Both the position numbers and the translations under genes were made by a program. Positions 63,242-64,000 of a DNA stretch of 64,000 nucleotides are shown in pieces (position 1 is the stretch's first letter; every line of letters begins with the position of its first letter). Location: the NCBI RefSeq assembly GCF_017874035.1, contig NZ_JAGGKV010000024.1, forward strand, positions 1-64,000, in the 5' to 3' direction. The notes beneath the pieces are model-generated. The model ran no database searches, was not told where the DNA came from, and saw only the letters and a program-made list of their open reading frames with translations. This DNA comes from Paenibacillus aceris (lineage in GTDB: Bacteria > Bacillota > Bacilli > Paenibacillales > NBRC-103111).

Positions 63242-64000
63242 ATGGAACAATTTAAGAATCCGGGCGCGGAATATAGAATTCAACCGTTTTGGTTTTGGAA
63301 CGGAGATATGAATAACGATGAGATTGCAAGACAGATTCAGGAGATGGATGAGCAAGGGGTGGGGGGATTTTTCATATGTCCCCGCCAAGGGCTGCAGATT
63401 CCGTATTTATCGGAGGCATGGTTCGAGAAGGTTCGATTTGCGATTGACGCTGCGAAGAAGAGAGGCATGCATGTTTGGCTGTATGACGAATATCCGTATC
63501 CAAGCGGCATAGCCGGTGGTGAAGTGACGCTGCTTCATCCGGATGCGAAGCACCAGACGCTTGTTACGACGGAAACTCGTGTTAGCGGAGGCTCCAAAGT
63601 GAAGCAAGAGTACCCTTGGGCAAAGGTGATCTACGCCAAGGCGGTGCCTGTTTCCGAGGATGGACAGCGGCAGTGGGAGCGGATGATTGATCTAAAGGAT
63701 TCAATCGGGAATCTACAGGCCGATCCCGTTTTTCAGAAGACGGGACTGACGACGTATAACCAAAAGCGCTTTTTCACGTACCGGACGGTATTTCAACTGG
63801 ATTGGGAAGCGCCGGCCATTGCTAACGAATGGGATATTATTGTTTATCAGGAAAAAGAGGTTGAGGATTTCAAATATTACGGCACCTTCGTCGATCCATG
63901 CCATCAGGAAGCGATGCGAACTTTCATTAACTTAACGCATGAACGGTATGCGCGGTATATCGGAAGCGAGTTTGGCGATACCGTGAAGGGGATGTTTACA
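63242..64000 (+). CDS. GH106-like alpha-L-rhamnosidase, N-terminal part
   Basis: ATG 63242 has GGGGAGG 11 bases upstream. The frame is open for 253 codons to the end of the window, so the gene is cut. The N-terminus PFWFWNGDMNNDEIARQI, then GVGGFFICPRQGLQIPYLSE, GMHVWLYDEYPYPSGIAGGE, and later FKYYGTFVDP and a following helix are typical of the large GH106 rhamnosidases, with catalytic acids lying further on. No signal peptide, so it is cytoplasmic and would act on imported rhamnogalacturonan pieces. A different but related large glycosidase family cannot be excluded without the rest. Confidence 0.8.
   Translation, partial: MEQFKNPGAEYRIQPFWFWNGDMNNDEIARQIQEMDEQGVGGFFICPRQGLQIPYLSEAWFEKVRFAIDAAKKRGMHVWLYDEYPYPSGIAGGEVTLLHPDAKHQTLVTTETRVSGGSKVKQEYPWAKVIYAKAVPVSEDGQRQWERMIDLKDSIGNLQADPVFQKTGLTTYNQKRFFTYRTVFQLDWEAPAIANEWDIIVYQEKEVEDFKYYGTFVDPCHQEAMRTFINLTHERYARYIGSEFGDTVKGMFT

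Overview
The window looks like a chromosomal segment from a low-to-mid GC, spore-forming member of the Paenibacillaceae (Paenibacillus or a close relative). Supporting signs are an alpha/beta-type SASP gene, S-layer homology domains, AraC-type response regulators of the YesN kind paired with YesM-type kinases, polysaccharide-type ABC importers without an ATPase gene, very large secreted carbohydrate-active enzymes, Gram-positive ribosome binding sites, and CcpA-like (CRE) and Fur-like operators. No prophage, transposase, CRISPR array or tRNA was recognised. The window starts in the 3' part of a 5S rRNA gene and ends inside a GH106-like gene.

Layout. 1-2600: 5S rRNA tail, a methyltransferase gene broken by one stop codon, two small proteins and a bile-acid:sodium-symporter-type transporter. 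2600-3440: degraded regulator remnants and a CRE. 3441-14741: two giant secreted glycosidases (GH2 and GH35), both ending in a cohesin, FIVAR module(s) and a dockerin. 14753-20840: an iron block with a PepSY membrane protein and efeUOB, both behind Fur-box promoters, with two copies of a ~226-bp intergenic repeat flanking the PepSY gene. 20960-25192: a PIN-like two-gene module, a cupin, a sulfatase and its divergent AraC regulator. 25385-30456: a two-component system divergent from PAP2, glycosyltransferase and polysaccharide deacetylase genes, probably an envelope-lipid/glycan module.

31050-40018: a pectin operon (CRE-controlled) encoding a large secreted accessory protein, a pectinesterase-pectate lyase fusion and an SLH-anchored surface protein. 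40108-40392: a GH95-like remnant. 40543-47122: an importer (lipoprotein plus two permeases) with its YesN/YesM pair. 47204-49140: a DUF3626 gene overlapping an AraC gene. 49534-57161: a seven-gene catabolic operon (two Gfo/Idh/MocA dehydrogenases, binding protein, two permeases, PhyH-type dioxygenase, sugar isomerase) behind a clear sigma-A promoter and CRE. 57268-62976: thioesterase, decayed cupin, small sporulation-type genes, a copper-amine-oxidase-N-domain protein and a NarL-type two-component system. 63242-64000: start of a GH106-like alpha-L-rhamnosidase.

Together the genes describe a plant-cell-wall degrader: galactosidases and pectinases act outside the cell, some are held on the S-layer, oligosaccharides are imported by ABC systems that must borrow an ATPase encoded elsewhere (MsmX type), and intracellular enzymes finish the job under CcpA and substrate-sensing regulators. 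The most unusual feature is the cohesin-plus-dockerin tail shared by the GH2 and GH35 enzymes, which could let them polymerise or associate without a scaffoldin. All family assignments are from reading motifs; no database search was run.
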